Shown piece after piece: positions 1 to 9,893 of a DNA stretch of 22,840 nt (the first letter of the stretch is position 1; every line of letters begins with the position of its first letter). The position numbers and the translations under genes are program-made. The notes under the pieces were generated by a model. The model was not told where the DNA came from. It did not search any database and worked only from the letters and a program-made list of their open reading frames with translations. Source of the stretch: Reticulitermes lucifugus. Its lineage: Eukaryota; Arthropoda; Insecta; Blattodea; Rhinotermitidae. The stretch is from NCBI GenBank assembly GCA_026260175.1, contig JAKCWW010008522.1:3162-26001 (forward strand), written 5' to 3'.

Positions 1-60
1 GATTCTAGTAAGCGAGCGGCCGAAGACCCACGCCTTAGACCGCACGGCCACTGGGATCGG
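1..60 (-). mobile_element. tRNA-derived SINE head, copy A (cut by window edge)
   Basis: Read on the minus strand, these bases match the start of the fuller copy at 17569: the same order of CCAGTGGCCG, then GTCTAAGGCGTGGGTCT, then GGCCRCTCGCTT. This is the A-box (RNA polymerase III promoter) part of a tRNA-like head. The B box and body would lie left of the window. The 5' end of the element is near base 60, where similarity stops and AT-rich DNA begins. Confidence 0.75.
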
Positions 61-345
61 CAAACGAAATATATAGCCTATAGAAATTCACTAATTAACC
101 AATGCTCCGAATTATATTAATAACTAATTTCTACGAATAGTTTTCTAGGATACCAACGCTGTACTTTTCTGATCCAGTACACTATAGACGTGCGAAAGGT
201 TACGTAATTATTCAGCCTGAGCCGTACTACCAACACGATTTGTGAACTGGACTTTGGTACACAAACACGAAATGGCCTCCCATTTACGAAATTTCAGGTT
301 TACGCAGCCGTGTTGAAAACATCCAACTCTTGTGTGGTATTAGGC

Positions 346-447
346 CGTGTCTGCTGGCAAATAGTTACCGAAGTTTCGGAGAAGATTAGCGCTTCCACTT
401 TCAATACGATCTTCCGAAACTTCGGTAATTATTTACCAGTCGACACG
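346..447. repeat. Foldback hairpin, 35-bp arms
   Basis: Arms at 346-380 and 413-447 are inverted copies of each other, matching at 31 of 35 positions, around a 32-base spacer. The inner ends are perfect over CCGAAGTTTCGGA. The right arm resembles 5808-5841 at about 25 of 34 positions, so this is probably two head-to-head fragments of a dispersed repeat, not a regulatory hairpin. No coding potential is seen. Confidence 0.65.
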
Positions 448-2160
448 ATGTAACTTGCTGGAAGCCTTGACTGTTCAGGTTCCAATTTTGTCTATTGCAC
501 AATTTTTGCTGTAGCCAAAGAGTTTCAGTTAGCATACTTCGTTACTTGAAAACACTGGGTGCACGCAAGCATAAGGCGGTAAATATCAGCCATAAAGGTA
601 ATTACAGTTGTAGGTATGTCTGAAGACTTCTGTAACTAACACGGAATGTTATAGCATATTTCTTAAAGGTCCTAATAAAAACATACTCACAAACATGTCA
701 ATTTGAATGCGTCATGAATGTAGGATATTCTTGGAAAGGTCTTTTCCTTCTAATATATTCTAAATATCACAATTTTTATAGACATGCAAGCCAAATTTAT
801 AAATAAAGAATACTGATGTCTTTAGGAAGTTAATTAATGCAATTACTGTTCACAACTTCTAGTGTAAATGAATGACATATTTTATCAAAATCAGCCCATC
901 AGTTTGAATTTATCAGTATGTCAGAAGAACGACTCTACAAACATATAGGAAGAAAAATATACTCGGCTAGGCTACCCTGCTGTTCCCATAGGCATATTGT
1001 TCTGAAATGACATGGTAAGTTTGACCGGGAACACAGGGAAATGAATGAAACTTTGATAGGTATATGAACAAGAGATGGAGGGTCGGATAGTGACCAATGA
1101 GATTAACGTGTAGATCACATAATCCCTTGAGTGTAAAGTGCAAACCAACCAAGCGACTAGAGCATTTGCGAGTTGGCCACTGATTTATTGAGCTCAGATT
1201 TGAATATTCATGTCTGGCTATCGCACTGGTTACCACGGCGGTAACTCCAGTCATTAAGACGATAAAGTTAAGACATATCGGGAGTTTCCGTTTGGCTTTA
1301 CTCTAACTTCTGCCATTGCCGCGGGCTAATTCCTCGCCATCAAATCTCTCTGTAAACTGAACACCATATGGTAGCGATTCCAAAGCTTACTACTTACTTT
1401 AACCGTAACTGTACGTTCAGACCAAAAAAATTTAATACCCTGAAGCAGGGTTGCAATATCTGTATATAACTTACAAAATCCGAATAGATTCTAATCAGTT
1501 TCTTTGGTGCAGATGATAGTGAAAATGTGTATCAAATGTATAAATTTTATGCCAAATCGGAGGATGAGTACTGTCCGAAAGTTCCACAACTGAAACTAAT
1601 TATCTGACTTGATGATTTTAAAGAATTTTAGATTTTCACTAAATAATGTCGGGCCAATTTAGGAGTATTCAATATCATTCTTATTATAAACATGCTTGCA
1701 CGTAGTGAAATCCAAGTTTAAATTCCCTCCCCCAAGCCCCGAAAAAAATTCGATACCTGGTAAAAGATAAATTGTATATCCTAAAATTATGTGGAAGTAC
1801 TACTTGCACAGATGTCTTTTTATGCACAAGTAACGACAGTGAATTAATATTTTAATGCGTCTTACGTAAATATATCATTTACTCTTTTATACTCGTCTCA
1901 AATAATTCGTAAAATATACTTGTTTCACTGTGTCTCAATTCTTTCGCATATAATATGTCACCTCCAAATGATCCAAATTTTTCTCATTTAAAATTTATAC
2001 TCTTCGGACAGATCGGCGACTAAACTAGTTTTGGTTCTTAATGAGGAACACTGATTGAATCATGGTATTAATTCCATAATAATGCCTACTGGTGTTATAG
2101 TATATAATGCATATTTATGTCTCTAATAAATTGTCTCCAGCTACTCATCTTCAAATATGT
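448..2160. other. Unannotated AT-rich stretch
   Basis: I see no convincing gene. A 95-codon open frame lies on the minus strand at 967-1254. Its translation has no domain I recognise and no splice-site context. 980-1370 is less AT-rich than its surroundings and may be an old repeat I cannot name. No tRNA, array or satellite was seen. Confidence 0.5.
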
Positions 2161-2273
2161 AGGGTGATTCAGGAGGAAACGTCAATATTTTCGGAGATGA
2201 TAATATCGGTTATTGTAAGAAAAAAGCTCATACGAACATGTGTCTAACTCTGAATGGTTACCTAGATAGAGCT
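2161..2273 (+). repeat. Left terminal inverted repeat of the 2161-2701 element
   Basis: This arm pairs with 2591-2701 on the opposite strand. The outer 16 bases match almost exactly; substitutions and one small indel gather in the middle third. The inner end stops at GATAGAGCT. Confidence 0.8.
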
Positions 2274-2312
2274 GTTTGAATCTCTAGGCCTAACTCCTTT
2301 ACATTTTTGTTT

Positions 2313-2477
2313 GTGAGGTTGGATGAGGAGCGAAGTTACAAAAGAAATTTGGATGCACGAGACGAATTGCTCGCTAGCAATTTGAATGCTGTTGCCCGCG
2401 TAAAGAAACGCGATCTTCGCGCACGGGTTGCGAAGTGCATTGAGCTTGCCACTAGGGTTTTCGAACATTCATTGTGA
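2313..2477 (+). pseudogene. C-terminal remnant of a DDE-type transposase
   Basis: A frame open from about 2313 ends at TGA 2475-2477. It reads DARDELLASNLNAV, then AKCIELATRVFEHSL before the stop. The pattern, with 'ARDELLA' followed after about 30 residues by 'KCIE' and ending 'FEH-L', resembles the C-terminus of an insect Tc1/mariner-like transposase family whose N-terminus carries the DUF4817 helix-turn-helix. This comes from memory of the family. The catalytic DDE/D residues and the DNA-binding domain are missing, so the piece cannot be functional. It sits inside the inverted repeats, in the orientation expected if the left repeat is the distal deletion end. Alternatively, it could be a chance frame. 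Confidence 0.42.
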
Positions 2478-2590
2478 ACTGTAACACATTTGTCATTTAA
2501 ACATTAAATTTAAATTAAAATTTAATTAACAGTAATAAATTCCTCTTTCTTTATTACCATTTACAATGATTTGTATCTGTAGATACAAAG

Positions 2591-2701
2591 AGCTCTATCG
2601 CAGTAAGCATTCAGAATTAGGCACATGTTCGTATGAACTTTTCTCACAATGGCCGATAATATCACCTTCCAAAATATTGACTTTGCCTCCTGAATCACCC
2701 T
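2591..2701 (-). repeat. Right terminal inverted repeat of the 2161-2701 element
   Basis: This is the inverted partner of 2161-2273. Its outer end, read on the minus strand, is AGGGTGATTCAGGAGG, the same as the left end. Confidence 0.8.
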
Positions 2702-2849
2702 GTATAATATCAAGCTTTCACGGTGACTGAAACCATTAGAGACATTCTCAGTGTACCAGCCTCTTCAGGTGCTCAAACAGCCAATAGACGCCGTTTAACC
2801 AAGTGACGTGACTCGAAGCTTCGGGGATTTCTGGTTCAATCTTCGAATA

Positions 2850-2975
2850 GTTAAAGGTAAACGTAAAGGTAAAGGTCACGGAATGACATGCCTATGCAAG
2901 CACAGAGGGGCGGCGGAGGTATAGCTCCAACCCATTTGCAACCTCAGCGCTAGAAGGGGGTGAGTGGTTAAGACA
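2850..2975 (+). repeat. Dispersed repeat family R, copy 1 (head part)
   Basis: This copy starts with stacked AAAGGT/AAACGT hexamers (about 2850-2878). It then carries GGAGGTATAGCTCCA, which recurs at 21880-21896 (minus) and, as GGTATAGCTGCA, at 14291-14302. I recognise the general style from insect genomes, but I do not know an official family name. Confidence 0.55.
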
Positions 2976-4520
2976 TAAAGTCAGTCTTTAAATACGTTAG
3001 GGAAATTTATTACCTAAGCAGAAGAAATGTGTTTTGTATTTTTGTGAACTTGTTGAGAACACATGTGTGTAACTTACGTCCTTCCCTGACAAAGACAAAT
3101 AAAAATTATGGCATATAATACATATAATACATGACGTAGGTGATGAACACCTCATTTGCAAGTGGTAGAGGTCTACTATTATTTTAATAATCAAAACAAT
3201 CGGCAATAATTTGCAGTCCATAATAGAGATAAGATGGAAAAATACAGAGAAATTTAACTAAAATAATTATAAGCATATAAAATGGGGAGAGATGTGCACA
3301 GAAAAGAAATAATAGTTATATAATACCGGGCCTAATAATTTATTACGTAAGGACTAATACGGGATATGAAAGCCGCAGTTTCGCGATTAACACCGCTGAT
3401 TCATATTCGAGAGTTCCCGATTTCGAATACTGATAGATAAAATTAAAATCTTGAATGAAGTTCTTCGTGTTTCTCTTTATACCCTCCAGGTAAACGCTAC
3501 TAAGGTGTCTTAAACAGTCTATGGCCGTTTCATAATATATCCATTCCCAAACTATTTAAAATTATAAGGTCTTTCCTTTATCAGCGCTTAACACATAACC
3601 TGAGCACTTCATAAAAATCTCTAAAGAAAGAAAGTAATGCATTTAGGGAATATTATGTTTCAATTATTTTAAAATTCCGTCGAAATACATTGAAATGCAA
3701 GAGTTGATTCTAATTGTTCAGTAGGAATACTATGGCTTATTTTAGACTGGCAGTATAAGTAAACTCTAATAAAAAATTATATAATTCCAATATCCCAGGT
3801 AATGGGAAAAAAACTCAAGTTACTTAATGAAGATGAAGTATGATGAATCCTGCTTTCACCTGAGACCACTCTATCATTTTATCTCAATCTAGTATTTAAT
3901 TTAGTAGCGTAATTACAAAGTATGGCGCTTGGACATATGAAAGTATAATAACGCATTCTACAAATAAAGCCCCTCTTCCCTTTCTGTCCATACTCGATCA
4001 TACAGAAACAAGCAGAAATCCCTAAACAAATCGACAAAAAAGACAGGAAAAACTCTAACTAAACCCCGCAAGGACTCCATCAATCACAGATTCGCCATCA
4101 TAGCCTCTTGCTCTACATAAATCTCATAAATCACTTCCATTTCCAATACTAAACATTGAAAACTCCTACCTCCTAGTCATTCAGTAAAGTCAGTCTCTCG
4201 TGTATCCACCAGGCTTGATTTTTAAGTCAGCCACAACAGAAACAAAACAAAAAAAGTATGACAACATACTTCACATCAATCATTGAAGTCCGCGGAGCAG
4301 GGTATTTGAACACGGCTAGCTTATGCATAGCCCATATCATCATCACCCTCAATTTAAAAAAGTCCCCTGGTCTCCTGACTTATCAGCAAATCACATATAT
4401 TATACAACCTCGAAATTCAGCTCGCGAATTGCTCTGATCTTTCTCTTCAGAGAAATGTTCGACATTGTCCTGACTTGGATATTAAATTATATGTTATTCA
4501 TACCGTCCATATTCTTGTAA
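2976..4520. other. Unannotated AT-rich stretch
   Basis: No gene or mobile element could be supported. A tiny tandem CATATAATA pair occurs at 3112-3129. Short open frames on both strands (2997-3221 minus, 4323-4520 plus) have AT-driven composition and no recognisable domain. Confidence 0.5.
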
Positions 4521-4565
4521 TTAATATATCGGCCAACTTATGCACTTAATAAATACATTCAGAAG

Positions 4566-4626
4566 CAAGTATAAAACTCCTACATCTTTCGGCACCGTGG
4601 TGCCATCATCAGGGCATTATTCAAAA
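4566..4626 (-). ncRNA. Hammerhead-ribozyme-like motif, left copy
   Basis: On the minus strand the order is CTGATGA (4612 to 4606), then a hairpin GGCAC-CACG-GTGCC as helix II, then GAAA (4590 to 4587), then GATGTA and GGAG. CTGATGA and GAAA are the two invariant core blocks of a type I hammerhead. GCC just upstream can pair in part with GGAG downstream as helix I. The stem III bases read GATGTA, while the other copy has CATGTA, so the C at the first stem III pair has become G. One extra U lies between the A of the core and helix II, which may reduce activity. Self-cleavage would need dimerisation, since stem III is minimal. Confidence 0.55.
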
Positions 4627-4726
4627 CAAAGGGGTACAAGGCCAAGAGCTAATCTAGTATTGTACGTTTTACACACACACAATACATAGATTAGCTGTTG
4701 TTCTCGTCCTCGTACTCATTGGTTCT

Positions 4727-4785
4727 GAATAATTCTCTGATTATGGCACCCCGTGCCGAAACATGTAGGAGTTTTATACTTGATT
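4727..4785 (+). ncRNA. Hammerhead-ribozyme-like motif, right copy (core mutated)
   Basis: On the plus strand: CTGATTA (4737-4743), helix II GGCAC-CCC-GTGCC, GAAAC (4758-4762), ATGTA, GGAG. The GAAAC block and the minimal self-complementary CATG stem III are intact. The core reads CTGATTA where the consensus is CTGATGA. The change at 4742 hits the conserved G thought to act as the general acid, so this copy is probably inactive. It is complementary in damage to the left copy. Confidence 0.5.
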
Positions 4786-4937
4786 CTGAATACATTTTAC
4801 TAAGTGCATAAGTTGGTTGATGTATTGTATATTAAACTGGTTATTTTATTAAAATGGACTTCAACAATATCCTAAGTGAGAAAGTAAGTATTATCTGAGT
4901 TATGAGATTGGTGACATCAACGTGTGATACAGCTACA

Positions 4938-4969
4938 ATATATATAAATATATATATATATATACATAT
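4938..4969. repeat. (AT)n microsatellite
   Basis: Alternating A and T with two interruptions. Confidence 0.9.
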
Positions 4970-5749
4970 TTCTGAAAGTATTTAATATTTAGTTTTAACG
5001 TTTACTTACTCGTGGAAGTGTTTCTCGTACATAATATTTCAGTTTTTCGTGGCAGTTAAGTTTCACAATACTTTTTATGACGTCGTGTGGACTGGCAAAT
5101 AAGTACCTACGTTTTGGACGACGCAATATGTTCCTTCGAAAAAGTTCTACGTACCTAACTGACGACACGGCACATTAACCCAAAACGTTTTAATATACAC
5201 GTTCTTTTTTCTTGCTTCATTGATGCAGCTTTAAGGAACACGTTATTCGGGCACAAAATGACGACACTCGGTACAAAGTTTCCGGGCTTAACACCAGCCG
5301 GATACAGTGCACATTTCTTCGCTTCTTTCATCAACGGCATTTAGAAATTTGTGCACCTAGACTCTGGAACATGAAACTGCAAGTTTGTTTCGAATCGATC
5401 GTTAAGCTGCAGATCCCGTCTAATATCATCTATATTATACTGAGCGATAAATTGAAAATCCGCTCGCTGGATGCTCTGTTCAACACAGCTCTACAATCCA
5501 AAACAGAAAAGTAATGAGAGTCAAATTCATACCCACAGGCGGAGGTCAGATCAGAGGAAAATTCCTCCATTTAAATAAGAATAAATACAAATATGGTTTA
5601 CACAGGCACGAATTAAACACAATATTGTTTATTGATTGAAATTAATTATTTTAATTATTTCAGAAACAATTAAAGATCTTCATAGGGTCAAATTTATTCT
5701 TTTCTTTTATGACGTAATGTAATCTGGTACGTGGATATAAGAAGTTACG
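4970..5749. other. Unannotated stretch with one open frame
   Basis: 5155-5340 on the minus strand is a 61-codon open frame beginning MPLMKEAKKCALYPAG and containing VKPGNFVPSVVIL. The local base composition (about 5080-5480) is richer in GC than its flanks, which suggests an old repeat or coding relic. I do not recognise the protein, and see no splice or promoter context. Nothing else was found. Confidence 0.4.
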
Positions 5750-5850
5750 GGGGAATATACTCTCAGCATCTTCATTTCTATCCTGAATATGCAGGCAATG
5801 CGTTCCCCCGAAACATCGGTAACTGCCTACCAGACTACGTGTTTCTACAC
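5750..5850 (-). repeat. Dispersed repeat fragment related to the 346-447 hairpin
   Basis: 5808-5841 (CCGAAACATCGGTAACTGCC and onward) matches 414-447 at about 25 of 34 positions. The neighbouring GGGAATATACTCTCAGCATC block belongs to the same fragment. On the minus strand this gives the reading SYRCFGGTHCLHIQDRNEDA, a style of spurious translation that I associate with dispersed repeats in insect assemblies. The family name is unknown, and the 5' and 3' limits are approximate. Confidence 0.45.
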
Positions 5851-8800
5851 AAAAGACCATAATTTGGATATTTACCAAAGTGAACAGAATATATAATTAT
5901 GCGCTTTGGACAAATGTGACTCGCACACCAGTAACTGGGTTACCTGCAGGCTAATTTAACTGAAAATTTTGCGTAAAATTTCTCGTTTACTCCATAATAG
6001 AATATTTTTATTATCATATATTTCAATACTTGTTTTCAGGTAACTTATGGAACTTCTCGTCCAATACAGAAATGGAGAGGCTATGTTGAACCTGCAGGGT
6101 ACGGTTTATCCCACGCATTTTTGAACCTGGGTTTTTAGTGGAAATTCGTGTTTCATGTAGATTTAGTTCGCCTGTGGCTCTGTTCACACACAGGATAAAC
6201 AACATAAACACAAGGTATGTGATTTAAGTCTCTAAGTGATATTGATTGCAAAATATTCGCCTTTTGCAGGCCTTATATATAACAGATATAGAACTGCTGA
6301 GGTAGCTGAAACTTGCTGGAAGTTACATACATAACATTACATATATAAAGCACAATGTTGTTAATACTTCTGATAGATATTCTCACAGAACCTAGCAGCA
6401 AATTATGTTGGATGTTTCATGAAAGGTAATGTTATTTACTCATTAGAATGTAACTGACCTAAAGAGCGTGGGTAGATTTCCTCAATACTCGCGACGACGG
6501 TCGGGGGAAAACATACAGATCCTGTCAGAAACATAAATCTTTCTCACTGTATGGCCTTCTTTCCACTGGTCGCCATGTCTTAGGTGTTTCCTTTAAACAA
6601 GCTTGAAGTCAAATTTATGCACAGATCTAACCACACAGAAGACAGAAAATAAATGTATTATCTCAAACGCACAACACATGACTGCACTTCAACCTAATGA
6701 ATTTTTAAATGAAATACGTCAGTTACTGGTGACAAACATGGGAAGGCCGTCTTTCCCCAGCGCAAACCTCTGCCAAGGTCAACTGCAAACTTCACAGTCA
6801 CTATCTGAACTACGTCGTACATGGTTCTGGAAGCTGTTCTAAATATAGAACAAAATAATTAAAGCTAAGCAATAAAATTATGAAAATACGATTAACTCAC
6901 ACGTACAGGATAATTCTTCAGTACTGAATAAATTCCTCGTTGTGGAACCGGAAAATTTATCATCGATGCAAGAATAAAGGGCCAAATTCAATTTTATTTA
7001 AGCGACTGAAGTACACACAGCATAAATAGCATTAAAACAACCACAATACAAATTTAAGTACAGTGGTTGGTTCAACTATTTACCTCCACATATTTCAATC
7101 TATATGAAATCATTATATGGAGTATTTTCCCCAGCAACATGTTGCATAGAATCATTAGATTAAAACATTGTGTCAATATGTTGTTAAATTATGTAATCCA
7201 GAATGATAAAATGTGTGATAAAATAGTACTGATTGGTCTAACCTTAGTACTTTAGCATAACTCTATAAAAAGCATGAACCCATGGAGGTCCAAACATGCA
7301 GAAGTGCGTTGTTGATTTTTTGGTATATCTAAATTTTTGTTTTGATAATTGTAATGCTATTTGTATGCTTAAAGTGTATAGCACAAAGGTATGGACATTA
7401 AGAGAAGAAATGAAATAAAATTCACTACTTTAAAATCTACTTTTGTCCACAGGTATTTCTGTCAACACTTTTGAAATCCGAAATAAGTTACATCGTTCTT
7501 ACTTGCCCCAATTACTACTTTTGCCACAAGAAATCGAAGAACCTGCCGAATAGAAAGCAGTTCTAACTCAGTGTTGCCTAACCTCCATAAAATACACAAA
7601 ATATTTACTTCTTAAAAAAATTAGCAATTATTTACCACCTGCTTTATCATTAAATTTATTCTATAGAGTGCATTTATGGATTTCGTATAATCCTCGGAAT
7701 AAACAAAGATTATTCCACTGAAGAGGCTAAGCAGTAATTCTCTGTAATGGAAACTCGAGGATTAACGAGTTTCTGGGCAGTAAAAACTGAATTATTAAAT
7801 ATTAGACAATTTATATAGACTTAATGTCTCTTAATACTAAAAACAAAAATCTGCCAAAGTTCAGTCCTCAGAGAGTTACCACCAAAATGTCTCTCATATT
7901 TCAGGACAAATTCAGTACGTGCTAAATATTTTCTCTGCGCTATGCTCAAAATCATCCCCTTTGCTTCATATTCTTGACTTTCCCTTCTTAACGCTTTACC
8001 TTGTTTTCAATCTATATTCACCAGAAGGACGAGCGGACACTGCATTGGAACCTTCAGAACTGTAAATCTTTATGTTCTGTTGCAATAGGTGCACAGTCCT
8101 CTACTCAAGCAAAATTTCACTCTTCTTCATGCTTAAAATGATTTAAACAGATTTTATTTCCCTGTGTTAGATTTTCTCTTTGGAATAACACATTTGTTAC
8201 CTTTAATGTCAGTTAGTGTACTTTAGTAGAAAAGACGTCTGACATCACTGTTCCAAAATAATACTGAATTTAAGTGCATTGCAGTATTCAGGAACGAATA
8301 AATCTGTGTTGTGTGTTTCTCCTGAGGCGTAATCTGTACACGACATATTAGAGTACGAAGGCAGTGACGTCTTCAGAAAGCCTCTTATTCAACAAAAGAA
8401 AACCCTTCACAGCTTCGCCATTCATGCACTGTCTGTTGTAGTACACAAGATATCTGATACGTGGCGCCACGTGTCGAGATGCTTTTAGCAGCGCCGTCTT
8501 CTCTTTGTGCCATGTAAATCCGATTCGTGTTTTGCACTGAATTCAATTTCCTATTGTTGGTGTTTGATGAAGTATTTAGAAAGGAAATATTTTCTTGTGT
8601 GACTTTAACCAGGTGTCGTTTTTTGTTGCGAATACAAAGTACAGAATTTTGAACAACTCGTCTAGCTTGCCATTATATTATCATTAGTCTTGGCTAATTC
8701 AAATTGCGCCTGCTTTTAAGCTTAAGTTGCACCCTTCAGGAAATATGGAGGCTTATGAAACCGCCATGAATTTGGGGCCCGTAAATTTTAACGTTCTGCA

Positions 8801-9666
8801 ATCAGTAACGACTTCACGGACACTCTGTAATAGTTGGTTGAAATATGTGCAATCATTTTTAATGTAAAACGAAAGTATGGCAGCTAAGTATTTTCTTTAA
8901 GATTGGATTTGATTGCGAAAATTAAGGAACTCTGGACACAGGAAAGTGGAACTTGTACGGCGGTGTACCATAAAACCGCTGACAAATGACCATGAAGTTT
9001 TTTCTATAAATGAACAATTACAAACACTGCTACATTAGGAAAAGCTGAGGACATTTCCAACAATTTTAACAAATGAGTCAGCACTTCCGTAATAAGCTTC
9101 TCGCAAGAATAAAAATGATAATAATAACTGTTGATTCAATTTTCGGGCTAGAGATATATGCAATAGGAAAACAAGCTTTATAAGTTTTGCTCTGAAATTA
9201 TTCTTTTTCATATAGGTTCAACCGCATACCAGTTACTAATTTTGGCTAACGATAGCAGAGCACAGTGTAATGTACTCTAGTGTAGTGTAGTGATACGCAA
9301 CATTTTCTGGGAAGGAGCCAAATTTAAAAAAGATAAAAATCTGCCTGGGCCTCAAACCAAGTAACAGTGTTCAAAGTCGTTTTATGTTGTGTTGTAAGCA
9401 ATAAACAATGTTAATATTCGGCCGAATAAAGAAAAACTGCAATACTAAAGGTTTTATGGCACTATTCTTATTTTTTACCCATAGAAATATGTAAGTCGAT
9501 GAAAAGTAAGACACTGCTCCATTTTTCCTGTGCTTTGCTACCAAATTTTCAACATCATATTTCAACTCTCCGTATGTACCATGCGCGAGTTATGAGCCAC
9601 CTATTGAAAGCCACAGATAAAAATTTTTCTACTTCTTGATAATTCATTTATATATCGTCAAATTTC
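5851..9666. other. Long unannotated AT-rich stretch
   Basis: No gene, RNA or mobile element could be supported over 3.8 kb. Short open frames (6023-6211 minus, 6603-6842 plus, 7067-7255 plus, 9371-9565 minus) show no domain. A perfect 14-bp palindrome containing an E-box (CACGTG) sits at 8459-8473 in a slightly GC-richer patch. A short GTGTA-type repeat lies at 9275-9292. The region may hold very old transposon sequence or be intron or intergenic DNA. Confidence 0.5.
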
Positions 9667-9893
9667 TTGCTGGAATCCAGGATAGCATAGTGGGCATAGT
9701 GATTATGATAAGGGCTGGGCGACGGAGGAATAGCTGTTCTGTTCCCGGCACGGGCAAGAAATTCTTCTAGTCTCCAAATCTTGGGCCCAACCATCCTTCT
9801 CAATGGGTACCGGGAACTCCTTCCCCGAAGGCTGACCACTCCTGCTGACGGTAACGCATGGACACACACCGTCAGTCCCTCACATGCCTTCAT
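9667..9893 (-). repeat. Dispersed repeat family R, copy 2 (body part)
   Basis: On the minus strand this contains GGGGAAGGAGTTCCCGGTAC followed by CCATTGAGAAGGATGGTTGG and GCCCAAGAT. The GTTCCCGGTACC block is shared with 14375-14387. The minus-strand open frame here (9648-9893) reads FLARAGNRTAIPPSPSPY, typical of spurious proteins predicted over repeats and not of a host gene. Its position relative to the other copies suggests it covers the middle and 3' part of the family. Confidence 0.55.

Larger units (their letters stand above)
2161..2701 (+). mobile_element. Short DNA transposon with ~110-bp inverted repeats
   Basis: 2161-2273 and 2591-2701 are inverted copies, roughly four-fifths identical. 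Both ends begin AGGGTGATTCAGGAGG and run inward to GATAGAGCT. Both arms carry the shared block TCATACGAACATGTG. The 317-bp centre keeps what looks like the tail of a transposase (2313-2477) and an AT-rich 3' region. The ends are flanked by TATGT on the left and GTATA on the right. A TA target site is possible, but because of T/C differences at the first base I cannot fix the exact junction. The element is internally deleted and could not move on its own. The structure is seen directly; the Tc1/mariner-like assignment is inference. Confidence 0.8.
4521..4835. mobile_element. Palindrome of two Penelope-like terminal sequences
   Basis: 4521-4656 and 4687-4835 are inverted copies of one sequence of about 140 bp. 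Each, read outward from the centre, contains TAGATTAGCT, then TGAATAAT, then the hammerhead-like core, then TGTAGGAGTTTTATACTTG, then the complement of CCAACTTATGCACTTA. The right arm has about 10 extra bases near its outer end. The central spacer (4657-4686) includes an (AC)n run. Hammerhead ribozyme motifs in the terminal repeats of Penelope-like retroelements are established knowledge. Assigning this copy to that group is inference from the core motif. No reverse transcriptase or GIY-YIG coding is present, so this is a non-autonomous or junction product. Confidence 0.72.

Noticed and set aside
2835..2855. GGTTCAATCTTCG as a B box
   Set aside because: Upstream sequence lacks an A box; it lies next to repeat family R instead.
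9648..9893. 81-codon minus-strand frame as a gene
   Set aside because: It lies over a dispersed repeat whose blocks recur at 14220, 12470 and 21740.
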